Below, piece by piece: positions 1-15,000 of a stretch of DNA of 64,000 nucleotides (position 1 is the first letter of the stretch; each line of letters opens with the position of its first letter). A model generated the notes under the pieces. It searched no databases, was not told where the DNA came from, and saw only the letters and a list, made by a program, of their open reading frames with translations. The DNA lies in NCBI GenBank assembly GCA_947846985.1, contig CANTUZ010000010.1, positions 23,669,095-23,733,094 of the forward strand, read 5' to 3'. The stretch comes from Fratercula arctica. Taxonomy: Eukaryota > Chordata > Aves > Charadriiformes > Alcidae. A program made the position numbers and the translations under genes.

Positions 1-3000
1 TTTAATAAGGATTTTTGTGACAGAGGTCTTAAGAGTAAATGTTCAAGTACACTCATTATCTCTCCAAACCCACTGTGGCTTTGTTTCTTCTTGAAAGCTT
101 CTAAGCTCTTTCCCACCCTTAGTCCTTTCTGTTACACAGTTTCTGAAGCATAAATGTTTACCAAACACTTAAGAAGTTGCCATAAATACTGTAGGATTGC
201 TAAATAGTGTGTTTGCAATATATTTGCTCAGTTTGTATTTATTCGTTCACACTGGCTTCTGCTGGAAGCGTGCTGATGAGTTGTGTTGAAACTATTTTCA
301 ATAGGCAGCTAGTGAGAAAGCTTGATTATTTTTCTTTTCTTTCCTTTACTATAAGCTTGAACCATTGCAAGCTGTATTGCAAAACCCCTTAGACTTAAGT
401 AAGAATTGATGCGGGCGGCAATCTCCTAGAAAACGTTGTCATTATCCAGCCCCAGACAGTTTATGTTCTTCCAAACTGTTAGGAGTGCCCACAATGTTAA
501 GTTCTGGGCACAGTGCCTCAAAAATACAAGCCGCAGAGAGGGAATCATTGGCAGAGAATAGACAGAGCCTGAGGTGAGGTTATGACCAGTTTAGAGAGAC
601 AACCTGATCAAAGGCTGAGCTGTGTCTACACTGGTAAAATGACAGTGACTGATTTTCATTAATTTTTATGGACAAAGAATAAATGGCTGAGAGCCCAACA
701 CTTCTTCCTCAGGAGTTATTTATTAAATTGAAGTTAACCCTTGCTCAAGCAGTAACTGCAGAAAACAGCAGGAGAAACAAGTCATCTTTTTCAAATTCAT
801 AACTGTGCTTTTCAGACTCTTGCTCTTTTCAGAGAAGGATGTTGATGTCATCCAAATTGTGTCCCCCCCTTGAGCCTGGTGAAGCTGGAAATGAAGACCC
901 TGTGGTTCCCTACTGTTTTGTTACTGACTGTTACTGTCTGTTATAAAGTTACGATTGTTTTTTTTTTTCTACTTTATTTGTACCTCTGGTATTAAGAGAG
1001 AGGTTATGTAACCAGCTCACACTTCTGGGAGGTACAGGTGTAATACGTCTTGTTTCTTGTTGGTTTTTAGTTTAGTACAACACCACAGATCTGTTTTAGC
1101 ACAAATTTATGTTACAATATATCCAAGTTCACTAATAACATTAAAAACCCCAACCAGTAACTATTGAGCAAAAGCATTGTTTAGCTCCCTAATGAGTTTC
1201 TTTATAGAAGCAGCTGAATTTTAAAAATATAAATGATGAGAAGATATAAAAAAATGCTTATTAAATAAGCATAGATCAAGTGTCCATAGACTAAAGGTAA
1301 CGTGAAAGTGCAGACTTAGCTGTTAGCAGAAAATAGGTTTCTCTATATTTTCTTACCTTAATAAATGAATTTAATCTAGTTTTGTACTCTGTTCCAAAGT
1401 GGCTGGAGGTGTTGACATTCTATATAGCAGAAGCAAAAGTTCAAGCTGAGGAAGGGACTTACTGGGTTGTAATACAAGGTGCAAAGGGGACACTAATTCA
1501 TTAGAGCTGAAGACACCACAGAGAAGCTCTAGAGACAGTCGTTTATCAAGGCTGATTGGCATAATTAAGTGCACTGCTTCAGCGTTGGGATATAGATTTC
1601 AGAAGCTATCTAGAAGTTTCTACTAAACAAAAAGGTGGTTTCATGATGCAGTGATACCTCTGTCTTTTGGAAGGATGACAAGTTGAGTGATTCTCACACG
1701 TTTGACTCTTCATTTGCATTTTCCTGTGCCTTTCTGAGATAAGTGAATGTGTGTACCCCTTTCTTCAGAAATGGGTAACGGAGAAACCCGTAAGGAAGCT
1801 ATCAGGAAAAGATGCTTTTTTACTACTGAGATTTTCAATGACCAATCCAGTTTTAACTCTGTTGTGGTCTTCCGGTCTCTTCCTTTAGATAAGCTTCTCT
1901 TCCCCTCAAAAGAAGTCTTTCCCTGTTTTAATGTCTCATCTTTCTACTGGGAAATGTCTCATTTTCCCCTGTCTTATCTTTCTACTCATCTTTCTTCCTG
2001 ACTTCAATGGATTTTTCTTTTTGTGTTTGCTGTCTCCTTGCTTTCACCTTGAGGAGATTCCCATGTTGCTGAATGACCAGAGATCACAGATGCTCTATTT
2101 GCATTTCAGGCTGACTGAAGCTACAGGGGTTATTCTTCTCTGTGGCATGTTTACCTCTGGGGAAGCAGGAACAAGGATTCAGGTTTGATCCTAGACTCTG
2201 GCTTGTGCTCTCCCTTTGTCTCCTATCCCCTTCTTTATTTCCCTCTTTTTTTCTTTTTTTTTTTCTTTGACCTGTTCTTCATTGCTAAAAAGTGGGTTTT
2301 ATTTTTATCTATTTCTTTTTTACCTGTAGGTAGCTAGTTCTGTCCTGAGGTAAAAACAAGGTGAAGACAAAACATCTCAGGATTTCTCTCAAGCTACACT
2401 TCAGGTTTGAAGTGTGTGGTTATCTCAGCAAATGTAATTCTGCAACGAAATGCAAATGTCTTTTGTTCGTTGAGTATTGTACTCAGGATAACACTTGTTA
2501 AAACAGCTTTTTCTTTTCATGCTTAAAAGCTTTTTTTTCCCCATGCTTAGGAGTACTGCTTGTGTTACTTTGAATGCTAGCACCAAAAGTTGTTTTCTTT
2601 GTTAAATTAATGTATTTGAATATCTATATGATTTGGTGCTGTAAGCAGGAAGAGCAGGTAGGAGACTAATTTTGTGTGTCTTACAGGCAGCACAGAGCAC
2701 TTTGTGTTTTGAGCTGTGCCCTGTCTGCGTACCTGGGGTCGCTCATCAGCGAAACAGTGGAGAATGAAACTGAAAAAAAATAAATTTCTGCAGCTTCTGG
2801 AGTGTTGCTGATAAAGGCCAGGAGCAAAAAAGACTAGATTTATTTTTTTATATAGATTATAAAGCATGTAGGAGAAGATGTAATTCCTGCCCTGATGAAA
2901 ACCCTGGAAGATTTAAAATTAGAGTTTAGTTACTCTCAAGATGCATCTTCTTTTCTAGGCAGATTATGCAGTTTCAGTACCTGCGTTTTCTGGGTCTGTG

Positions 3001-6000
3001 TGTTGCTAATGTTCTACAACATGGGTGAATCTTTGTGACTCTTCACTTGAACGTTAGAGATATTTTTATGAGTTGCTGACTTTAGAAAGCGATGGAAAGT
3101 TTCAAGAAGCCAGGCAGGCATGTTCAATAGGTGATGTGCTCGTGTAGCTTCATGAATTGCATTGGGCTGTTGTCAGTTCCGTGCTCCTCTTGCTCTGGTT
3201 TGGTGTTGCTTCTAGTCCTAATGTAGTGGTGTGATCTGTATGTTTGAAGAGCCATCAATTAAATGTGATTTAATATGCAAGTTTACAACTTCGGACTTCC
3301 AGTTCTATTTGAGGAAGAGCAACACCACCATAGCATAACCTATATGCAGAAAAATAGCACCTTTTGTACAGTCTGTTTCTTGTGGTTTTAGTGAGAAAAG
3401 AAGAAGTGAGAAAAGAAGTGAACTGACCGGACCTAGGAACGGCTGTCTTCAAATGTAGTATACCCAAAGTAAAAATTACTCTGCGTATGTGTTGTGGAAG
3501 TAAAACTCACATGTGACTTGTGGCCAGGCCTTTTTTTCCCCCCTCTATACTCCAAATAGTGTTTTCTTCATACTCCAGCCAACGTCTCTTTTGCAGCATT
3601 TGGGTAATAACTATGGTTAAGTTTTTAAGCTTAAGTATTTAAGCAAATGTAAATTCAGTGATTTCAGTTACTATGAAAAGGTGATAGAGGATTAGAGATG
3701 GCTTAAGCGCTCATGGATTTTTTCTTTTTTGGTAGGGTAACTAAGAAGGTTGCTTTTTGTATAGCCTACTTGATGAACCTTTGCTTGGTTATGATGTCTA
3801 GGTTTTTTAAAATAGTTGGGTTACCCTATTAGCTACTGAATATTACAAAGGTGTTCTTACATGTTTTTAAACTCACATAGAGTTGAAGGGAGATGTGTAC
3901 ACATTAACGTTAGTCTAGCGATTAGGAGAGAGTTCTTGATAGTCCCTGTTTGCTGAGGAATATAATTTTTACTAGTATGCTGAGGAAAGGATAACACAGT
4001 GGGTTAAATGTTAAGAATAAGGAATATGAAAACAGAAATAAGAAATTTAAAAAAAAATGGGGGGGGGGGCGTAACGGCAAGGATCATTTAAACAACTTTT
4101 TTTTAAACAAGCAAAAAAAACCCTTCTCCTGCCACTGTATACCTTTGAGGGAACAGAAATGGACAACAGTAATTTGAACAGCGTCTCTTATGCTGGTTAT
4201 AAAACCAGGAGCAGAGACCATCTCCTCTTAATTGTCCAGTGTCCTAGTTATTATACAGTACTTTGTTCCAGAGGAAGAAAGGAATGTACAGATTCACAGG
4301 ATGTTTTACATACTTTAATGAACTTTTGGAGTAATGTTTGGCTATTTAGAATATCTATAATTAATTTGGTTTGTTTGTTTTTATATTTTTAAGTAACATT
4401 TACAAAGAGTCAAAACCAATTTATTCTTTATTTCTTGAAGTGCAAGAATGTCTTTTAAGATTTCATTGCTCTTTTTAGACTGACAACTTTTTTCTGTCAC
4501 CTATCTAATTGTAAGACTGTAAAGCAGTTGTAAGAGTAATTTAAGATAGTGTTATGGCTCAAAGTTGGTTTTTTGACTTTATTTTAATGCACTTTATCTG
4601 TATTAATCTCTTTCCTCTCTCCTCCTGTTTTGTGACACCCTTCAAAACCCTCCAAAACGTAAAATTCAAAGCACCTATGTATCAACTAGCTAAAATATCA
4701 GGCCTAGAATATTTTTTTTGAAATATTAAAGAGCAGTGATGCATAATATACAATATATTTAAAATGCTAGCTCTGAGTTCAAAATACCATATCACACATT
4801 TTTAAGTTGCTTCCTCCGAAGCTGTGTAGTCTCGAGCAATAAGTATAGGGTTGCCAACCAGAAGATTCTCATACTTCTTGTAGTTTGTGTGGGGTTTGAT
4901 GCATCCTTTCTTCTTTCTTTGTTTGCCTGTAGAATGGCAGTAACATTCTGGCAAGGCTGCGTTAGTTGTGTAGCATTTTTAACAGAAATATTGAAAGTGA
5001 TGTCTTAAATATTATGGGCAAGGCTTATGGAAACTCTGCTGTTTTGATTATGCTTAATTAATCTATATTTGCTCCCATACAGCTGGAAACATACCACCTT
5101 TGAAAAAAATGAAACAAAGGAGCTCTGTCAGGCTGTGATATACCTATTACTTAAAGTCTTCTGGAATTGCATATTTTGAGAAAAGTGATGCTGTGAAAAG
5201 TGTCTGGCTTTAATAAAGTATTGTTGCTGTTATCGTTATTAGTGTTTCTAGATCACTGCAACAAAAACCTAAGACAGGATAAAATTGCAGTATTTAACAG
5301 TATCAGTTAGGAGAAGGTTGAACATGTTTAAGTTGTATACAACTGGAAAATCTGTGTGCTGATTTTTATGTATTGACCCAAATCTCTATTGGTATGTGGT
5401 TAGCACTGAAAAAATTCGGAAACTAATACATTCTTTTCCGCAGAAGAGGGAAACCTGAAAAGGTTGCAGAAGTAGCGTCTTTAAACAAATTCTTAACATC
5501 CTTATTCGGCTGCTGCAAGTGGGGGGACCTGAGTGTTATTTTTTGGTGTCTCAGTGACTTTTATGCCTTTTGTCTGCTAGGTTTAGTTTGTGGCTGTGAG
5601 ACATATAGTAGAGCTTTCAAGCTTCTTTTTCATACGGGATAAGGATTGGCATATAGAAGAAAGGGAAAGGATAAATGGATAAGATGGAGGGAGGAAGAAA
5701 AACTCTGCCTCAGAAGAAATCCTGTTCCTTTGTGGGAGAAAAGCTGGATGCTGGAGGAGAATAGACTTGAGAAAATGAAAAAGAGGGTCCAAAAACAATA
5801 TAGAAAAAGAATTCCACATTTTTTACAAAAATATAAATAGGTAGTGTGATAAAAGAAATGTTACCCAGAACTTGTCTGCAAGCAATGAGAGTCTTTACAG
5901 GAAAGCATCCAGCTGTACTTTTTCCTCCCAAGCTAAGACACTTATGAGGCAACTCATTGAAATAGTGGGCAGGTGAACACCTGGACCACCAATTCTGGCT

Positions 6001-9000
6001 TCCTTCTCTGTTTGGAGAGATGAAAAATTTAAGCAGTTGATGATCATACTTTGCCATCCAGAAATACTGGTAAACATGAGTAATTCATTGGTAGAGATCT
6101 TAAAATGAAAACACCAATGTTTTAAAATCCCGTTAGTATGGTTGGGATTTTCTTGTTGTGTGTTTGTTTTTGGTTTTTTTTTCTCTCCTCAGATAAACTA
6201 GTGGAAAAAGTTAATTAGGCGTGAGATCGCTAAAGATGCTGCTTTAAGCATGTCTCCCCAGCCAAAACAAAAGAATGGAAAAAGTGAAAAAGTGAGGCAG
6301 CCTTAAAGTGAACGTAGCTAAGTTACCATCTGGACTCTTTTTTAGATAATATTCATTAAAACAATTCCTACGTGCAGCCAAGCCATTCTTACTGGCATCT
6401 TGTCAATGTACGTGACAGAACAAGATTCTTCCTTGAAGTACAAAGAAGTTTGCTGACTCTGTGAATATTGAGTGTGGTATGACTTATGCAATCTGTCCGT
6501 GTCTTGTTTCTGGTCTTTGTAGCATGTCAGGTTTACTGTTCTCAATGTATGCCCATATTTGCCTGACTTTGTGTATCACAAATCATGGTTCTCAAGACTT
6601 ACTCTTTAATCTTTTCCCTTTCTTTTTAATATACCTCTACTGGAATTCTTACCTGGTGAATTTGCATCTGTTTCATCACGAGTCCTTGTTAATCTGTGTT
6701 AGAGGCTGAGTAGCTTGATGATGGCTTGAATGCCTAAGTTCCATGCTTTTAGGAAACGGTGACTACTGATGTAAAAGTTATTGGTAAGTATTTGACATTT
6801 AAGCTTCATGGTAGTCCTGCTGGTGGGTTAGTATGTAATTAATAGATGTACAAATGAAATACAACTTTTTTCTGAGAATCTAATACCTTTGTGAAGTCTA
6901 TAGGGCATCATTTAGTAATTCTCTTGAGCTCTTTACAGTTCCTGCTGCATATTGCATGTAATTCCATTTGCTACCTCATATTTAGGTCAGTAAATGCTGA
7001 GATGCGAGAAAAAGGGAAGTGCAGCTGTAAATTTAATTACCAGAGCTGGCAAGATGGGCCAGGTGAAAATATTTTTACCTTACATCTGCATGTAATTCTC
7101 ACACGTGGCTTGAAGAGAAGGTGATCTGACACAGAGAAGTTAGTTCTATTTGACCCAGAATGCCTTTGGAAGTTTTCATTGACTAATCGATTGCATTTAA
7201 AGCGGGAGTGCATGGGGTCAGCTAAGCTGCTTATCCTTCTCAAGGACAGGGAGTTGGTTTGCCCTGGCTAGTTATGAGCAGCAAGTGTTTCAAGACCTCT
7301 GCATACATTTTCAGAAGATTGTTGACTTTCCTTCAGTCTTGTGATATTGGAGAGATCTTGGGAGATATTACACATTTGCCCAAGCAAATTCATGCAATGG
7401 ACTGTAGTTAATCAGTGCCTCACAGTTTTCCAGTGCTGCTTTTGTTATTATTTTTGGGCACTGAAAATGAGATATGTGCTTGTTATTAGTTCCACCTCTC
7501 TAAATGTTCTGTAGCTGCCTACTTGTTTCACGTATTCCTTGGTACCCAGTTTTGTTTCCCTCCTTTTGTTCTCTCTATAGGTGATGAGAGGGAAATGGAA
7601 GAGTATTTATTTCTTGCTAGGGAGGAAATTCCTCCAACTGCAGGATACTAAGAAATGATCAGGCGGCTGCCTTACTTTGAGCGAGAGGAAATGTGATTGC
7701 TGTGGGGTGGAGAGCTTGAGGAAGGCGGTGGACTGCCAGCTTTGGAACCCTGTGTCCTGCGGCTGTGGTTCAGGCTGATGAGGGGCTGCTGTGCTGCACC
7801 TTTGAACTGCGGTGGGAGAACCTAGAATTGAGGGACATTGCTGAGTGGGCTCTGTAACCTCCCATAGACTGGGGGTAAATTTGGGGAGATTTTTACAAAA
7901 CAAAAGGAGATAAAAGTAGGAATCAGGTAAGATTTTTTTCAAAAGCATTTAGGTATCTAACTTCTTTTGACCCCTGTCTATGAAACAGGTTTTTAAACCT
8001 CTAGTGGTTTCCTGTTGGTGATATTAAGAGGCGGTATCTTTTTTTAGTTCCTGACAGATGTTCAATTAATTATTTTTTTTTTACCCTAGAGGTGAGAATG
8101 CCTCATCCTTGATCTATTCCTTTGAGACAATAACTTTCCCATCAGCCCCAACAAAACTGGCCTGGTCTCATTCTGATACATTCAGTAATGCAGCTCTTCA
8201 GTGCTTGCCAGTGCATTTGTTTGGAGGCCAAGTGATACTGCTTTGGGATTTAGACACAGGAAAAAAAGCTGGTTAGAGATTAATTTTGCATGTAATACTT
8301 AAGGATGGATGCTAATGGTAGAGAGCAGTACACTAAATAGAGATTGCATGGTGTCTTGTGTGACTTCCTTTCAGCATCTGAAAACATATCAATACTTCTT
8401 CATAGAGGTTGATGCTCAGCTGTGTTGCAGTCTGACTTTTTGATGTATGTTTATGTTCCATCGTCTACGTTCAGAAAAATATCCGGTCCCTATTGGTCTT
8501 TGTATCTTGTTGGGTTTTGTTGTTTTTTTTTTTTTTTTTTTGTCATAGGCCACTGGAGATAGTTTTGAATTCTGAGCTTTTAAAATACCTTGAGTGGGGC
8601 AGAAGTGGGAATAACTGGTAGCACTGAGCCTTGCTTTCAGGACACGGGAGCTGTTTGATGTCTGTGCTGTGAATGCACAATCCTGGTTATGCAGTATGCT
8701 TCCTGCACGGGGTGTGGGAGCGAGGAGTAACAGTGCAGGGGAAATTACTTGCCTGAAGCTGATCTGCTTCATCAGCTGTAGAGTTATTCTGAATGCAAGC
8801 TGCCCAATTTGTCATGAAACCTTGGCCAGCACTGGCATGAATACAGTGTTTTGTAGCACTGTCTGTCTTGCTTTACAAAAATCTGCTGTTCATTTTAGGA
8901 TTTCTAACAGCTGTCGGTTGCTTGCCCATGCTGCTCTTTTTTTGAAATGAGTTCTTTTTTCAGGGAGGGAAATGGAAGGGTGTTTGGATTAAGAATTTTC

Positions 9001-12000
9001 TTGTCTGAATTTCCAGAGGAGGTTGTCAAGCTGTGAATGCTGCATTGCCTGCCTAATGCTGGTATTACAGTTTTGGGATCTCAATCATGGTAGAGTGGGT
9101 GAGGGTTGAGAAAAGAGCTTACCGACATTTTGCTCTTGAGATGCAGAGCTTATGAAGAGACAAACAGATCTTGTCTGGCATAAGGCATAAACATAACATC
9201 GAATACTCCAGTTTCATCGGCACAGCCCCTATGCAGATTTTCACAGTTATTGCATAGGAGAAGCAATAGACTTAAATGGAAAATACACTTTTCTGATCTG
9301 GATTTGACTTGTGTTTGGAGAGGTTCTGACATTTGCTCAGAGCAGATGTTTTCTGTAGGTGTATTGTATGTGTTTGCAACAAAATGTTATGTGAACTGTG
9401 AGGCAGAACTTAGGTGACTAGCATCTTAGGAATTCAAATTTAGTGATGGAGGAATGTGACAGTGTTTCTGTCTTGGAGTCATGAAACCAAGTCATGGATT
9501 TTGGTTTCGCCTTTATTTCCTTCCCCTCCACATCAAACATCTTTTTGGTTATCAGATATAACTTGTAGCTTTCCACCTTTGCCTTGTGCTGAAGTTCTGA
9601 AGACTTGATTCAAGTGCTTTTATTCTAGTAAAGAGTGTTGTAGCTATGATGCTTTAAGGACATAAGGAAGACAAGTTTGTAAGGAAAGAAGGGAAATGTG
9701 TACTTCAGCCAGCTGACCTTTGGAGTGCAGAAAGAGTTTTCAAATGTGCAGCTCTCTTTTTTGTCTACTACTTGCAAGAGGACTTTTAAGGGATGATTAC
9801 ACAGCGGGTTATCTGCTTGGCAATTAAAATTTACTTGGGCATATTGAAACTCTTTAGTTATGTTTATCAGTGGTGAAAGGAGGAATAACATGACAGGGAT
9901 GTCTTCACGTACATTGTAGCCTCTTGCCCCAAGGAGCTGTTTCTTGCATCATTTTCTTAAAAAAGTCTTGTAGCAGAAAGCATCGACCTTTTTCTTCTGG
10001 CATAGGTCTGCTCAGCAGTACTAAGCACCCCAGATTTCCCCTGATAATGCCAGTACTATACATTACTTGGTTAAGTTGTAATTTCTCCCTATTGATTAAG
10101 TTGTGACAAGAGTAGCAGTATCCCCACTGGCTGTTGTTGCAGTAGTATTATACCAGACACTGGTATTTTGTGGGATGAAAGAATGTTTCTGAATCATTTT
10201 GTGGAAGTTTCCGAACAAAGTTGTATTTGGATTGTCTGACAAGGTGATCTGAGTAGCTGGTCTGGCAGTCAGAGGATGTTAAAACTTGCTCCCCATGTGT
10301 CTCAGGTGCTCGTCTGGTGTGGCATAGGGCCGGGAGGGCTGATTCTCAAGGGAGATGTCTCATTTGACGACAGTGCGGGAAGAAAAAGGAACCATTTCCC
10401 CATAATCTCTAGAAATTCAGGGACAGTAAATGCTGCACGTATTAGTGTGTGCTTTGCAGGCTAACATAAGAACCCCTACTATTCATCTGTGTCTGCTTGC
10501 TTGTTTCAACATTGTTTTATCTTTAAAAGGAGGGGCATTGGGAACTAGAGCATCTCAAACAAAGACTTTCTGAAGTTGGATCATGACCACTTTATATAGC
10601 AGTAGAAGGTTTTGTTACTGGTAAAAGTTTTTACTAACAGGAAGAAATGATGAATTACTGTAGGGAAAGTTGGGACGTGGCTGTGGGATTTTTGGCATAC
10701 TCTTCCTGATTTAAACTCTTTGTGGGTTAGGACTCTTGGACCTTACACACACGTCATGCATCTTCTAAGTTTTAGTTCTCTTATCAGGTATTGCTTAGCA
10801 TTATAAAGCCTCACCAGCTTAATTTTGTAGGTCTTTCTTATGCCTCACAAAATCTTTGGAAGCGTCACCAGGAGTTGGGATAATACTCAAACGCTTTCTG
10901 ATTTAAAAGATGTAACTTTAAAAACAGTAACATAAAGATAAAATACTTAACTCGGTCTAATACTGAAACAGCAGGAGTTGAGCTAAGTGCATTCCCTCCT
11001 CTGTTAGGTGTTCAGATGCTTTAACAAAAATTGTTTTGGGGTGCAGTCTCTATGTTTGATGTTAGCATGATGGTGATGCCATTTCTCCACAGGTGAGCAA
11101 AGTTAAGTCATCTGCTTTTTGTTTGGCTTTGTTGTTTTTAGGTTTTTTTTTAGCTCTGTACACATGCAGAGAGTGAGTGTAGAAAACCGTTGTGAAATGC
11201 GTTTGTCAGAAATGTTTTTTTTTATTTTAATAATTCAGATGACCAGAAGGTGAACTGCAAGCCTTAACAGGTTTAAAATTACTAACACCTGAAAAAAACA
11301 CCTCCACTCAGCCACTCCAAATCCACAATGTGATTTAATATTGTATTCTGCATATCTACAGGGCTTCTGTGTGACATAAAAAATGAGTATTATTTTTTGA
11401 TATTTTGATGTATTTAAGGTCTGCCTTGTAAAATAAACTAATTCTCGCTTCCTAAAATGTCTTAATCTTGGAGACAGAAGTCATGGTGTCAGGATATGTT
11501 TATGTAGTCAGCCAAATAATATCCTTCTCTGCTTTTGAATGGAAGTGTAAATACAGCAACAAAAAGATAGTTTGAGCCATTAAATATTTTGACTTACATG
11601 TATGAGCTGTTTGTGATATAGTGTTAAGCAATTTTCAGAAATCAGATTGAACTGAGATTTGACTCTGCTATGGCTGTTGTTGTAGATGGTGGAGACTTTG
11701 GGGTGAATTGGACACCTTCCTGTGATAAAATGAACCCTTTTGCATTGGATTTTTTTTTTAAAAAAAGGTCTGTCTTAAAATGTTATTGTGATGGTTGTAA
11801 CGGAATTTGTATATTAATAGTTGCTGCAGTTTGTCAGTTAAGCGTGAGGTTTCCAATTCTGGACCATAATCTGCCCATCTGGGATTTGTATTTTTAACAG
11901 TTTTTGGCTATGAATCTCATCAGTCCCATCCAGTAAACGCTAATGAAAAAGTTCTGTTGCTTATTCATCTTCTCAAATGTTTTGTACATAAAAATGTCAT

Positions 12001-15000
12001 TCTGTGGCTTAGGGCTGATGTAGGCCTCCCCCCAGTTCTTCTTTTCACATTCAACGTGGTATTAATATCTCTGCATTTGCTACCCTGTGACATTATTCTC
12101 CGTGTAATTTCACTGCTGCAAAATGGTTATGGGATCCAGATAGAGTTGTATAACTCTAGGTGGGGAAATAAGAGGTATAAGAAAGTCTTGTAAACACAGA
12201 TCCCATTAGGGTTTTAATACTGTTAGTAAGCTTGCAGGGGTAGTAACAGTGGAGGAGGAAGAAGAAAGCAGCAAACAAGAGAAGCAGACCTGTTCCTAAA
12301 TATAAAAGAACATATTTAGTTGATAACTTTCCTTCCTGAGAGTTCTGCGCTATTTACAGGCAGTAAGAAGGGTAATGTGCAAATTTAAGAGGGGAATTAC
12401 ACGGACAGAAAAATATAACCAAGTAACCCTGATAGTTCTTTTTTGTGTGCTTTATCCAATGAGCAAATCAGTGTACCTAGTGATTCAAATTGCATCTTCA
12501 TTTGTCCTCTGGAGCATTTTGCTAGTTTGTTGATCACTTAGTTCTCTCTAGGGCTATGTTTTCAGTTATTAAAAAAAAAAAAGGTGTGTATATATATTTT
12601 AAATTTTTTTTATTTATTTTTTTCATTCTTGCTCAGTGAGAATATCATCCTGCTGTACAACCCTAGCAGAGAAACTGGTATTTGTAGAGTTTTCCCTGTG
12701 GCTAACTTTGCCTGAAATACCTGATGATTGGGCAGTGCCCTGCCCTTGCTGTTTTTCTAGGTCAGTTTAGCTGTACTTGCTAGCCTTTTATGAGTGTGTG
12801 GATGTTTTAAAAATACAAAAACGTTGAGAGAAAACAAAACCAAAGGAGCCCTCTGGTCAGAATGCTCCCTCCAGTCATCTTTTCTGAGCAAGCTTGGTTA
12901 ACAATCAATCAGCAGCAGTGTTTGTAGCATCATTTCTCCATCACTTGATCCCTGTTCTTGTCTTCTCTAACTCTCTTGGTCTGTCAAAGCACATGAAAAA
13001 CTCACACAGATGAATTCGACCAAAGGCTTTTTTCTGGAGTCTACAGTTCTCCATTTGTTGTTGCAGCTGGCTTTGTGAATGCCAAGGTGTTTTGTAGGGA
13101 ATTGGTTTGGAGTGGGAGGTATCTGAGAAATAAATAGCTGCAACTTTATTCTGACTTGGTATAGCAGGTATCCAGTGTAAAGAAGTTGCTTATTTTCTTA
13201 AGATTGACACTGCTTGAATAGTTGAGGAACCAGGAACATGTATCTTCACACCGGGTTTCCTTAATCTGAAAAGGAAAACAAATTCCTACTTTTTAGCAAT
13301 GCTGTGGTTTGCTTGTTTTTTACAAGGAATGTTGTGGGTTTTCTTTCCCCTCAGTATAAGATGGCATGGAATTATTAATCTGAAACAGAGGAATGCTAAT
13401 TGAAGACAGCTGGGCGTCAGTATTTGAATATTACGCTGTGTCTTCAGCTTTTCGGATGCTTCATTCTGCATGTAGCCAAGCTCGACGAGGGCTGGGTGCG
13501 GGGGGCAGCTCCTTGTGTCCCTTCAATTGTCAGGGCCTGACATTGCAGGGTCTTGGTTCAGTCTTGGGCTCCTCACCCCTCAGCTTGCCAGTTTGGTTTC
13601 TTCTATTCTATTTGGGGCAAGAAAGTTCATTCTTGGTGCCTGTTCAGTACTTGGCCTGTCTGTTGGGCTGCTGTTAAGAGCACCTGTTAGCTCCAGTTGT
13701 ACTGGAGCAATCTGTGATGCGTGTGTATGTATGTGTCCATATGAACACCACTGAGACCAGCTGCGTGATTCAAAAAGATCACTTACAACCCGGAGTACAA
13801 CCATTTTGGCATGGGTGTTTAAGGTGAATACTACTTCTATTGTTTTAAGTGCTTGTATGTTACTTCTCTCTCTTCTCTACATTTAAAATTGTTAGCTATT
13901 TCGATTGCCTTTTTTATGTTCAGTATTTAGTTGCCTTCTGGAGCTTGGTGGTTTTGGTTCAGTACTTCATATGTTCCCAGTCTTACAGGCACAGACAAGA
14001 GTGGCTGCAATATCTCTTCTACTCAGATGGAGAACTTTACCTCTTTGAAAACATAGCTATCCTGTTTGTGACTGCATCACGAAGCTTACATGTAATTGTA
14101 CTTAGTGTGATTTACTCCTAAAATTGTAATCCCAAGACTATTCAAGGATGCTTTTAATATTCCACCATTTCTATATATTCTGTACTAGTGCATTATAGAT
14201 GTGCTGTATTTTTAATAATGTTGCCTGAATTTTGGGAAATTGTATGGGATGGGTATTACCTGCTCATCTTACAAGTCTGTGCTTGACAGCTACAAACCAG
14301 CAAGCGGATAGAAATGTACCCTTACTGCTTACATAGGCTGCAAGTATATCAGTTCAACACTTCTGAAGATATTCCCTTTCTGATGACTTCGTAGGGCTGG
14401 GACCTACCTGGGCAAAATGTTTAATGTGACAGAAAACTGAGTGGTGGTGGTGTCTCTGTGACCCATTGAATCAGTTCTGCTCTTAATTGAATGCCTCTTT
14501 GAAAAGAGAACTAAAATTAATGAGCTTTGTGAATGGAGCTTTGGATAAGAAATGCTTTTGAAAGAAGAGAAAATATCTTATTTTCAGACTTTTGCAAAAT
14601 GCTTCTGTGACATACCATGTGTCTTATCCTCAGTTCAGAGGTGAATTTTAAATTTTTTTTAGAAGCATATGTTGCTTTTTATAGGATGTTGATTATGTGG
14701 CAAAATGGAAGAGGAACAAGTAAAGAAATATAAGTAATGGCCTAAATACCTTGAACATAATTTATTTGAAACAAAGAGTAAATTTTAATTAAAACGCTTA
14801 TGTTTTATTTTGCAGTGTTCACCCTGGGAAACTGTATTTTTAAGTTCATTCAGAGCAGTCACCTTCGAGTATTACAAAGTTCAAGGCAAAGGTGAAGTTT
14901 TCTGATGTTTGTTGCAGAGTTTGAAACCTGAAGGAATATATTGCTCTGGCATGTACTTCTTAAAGACATCAACTCTGAGAATAAATTTCTAGAAAGGAAA

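Noticed and set aside
13393..13754. Overlapping plus-strand frames in a slightly more GC-rich patch, considered as ZSWIM8 exon 1
   Set aside because: The translation shares nothing with the ZSWIM8 N-terminus and no donor of the right phase follows.
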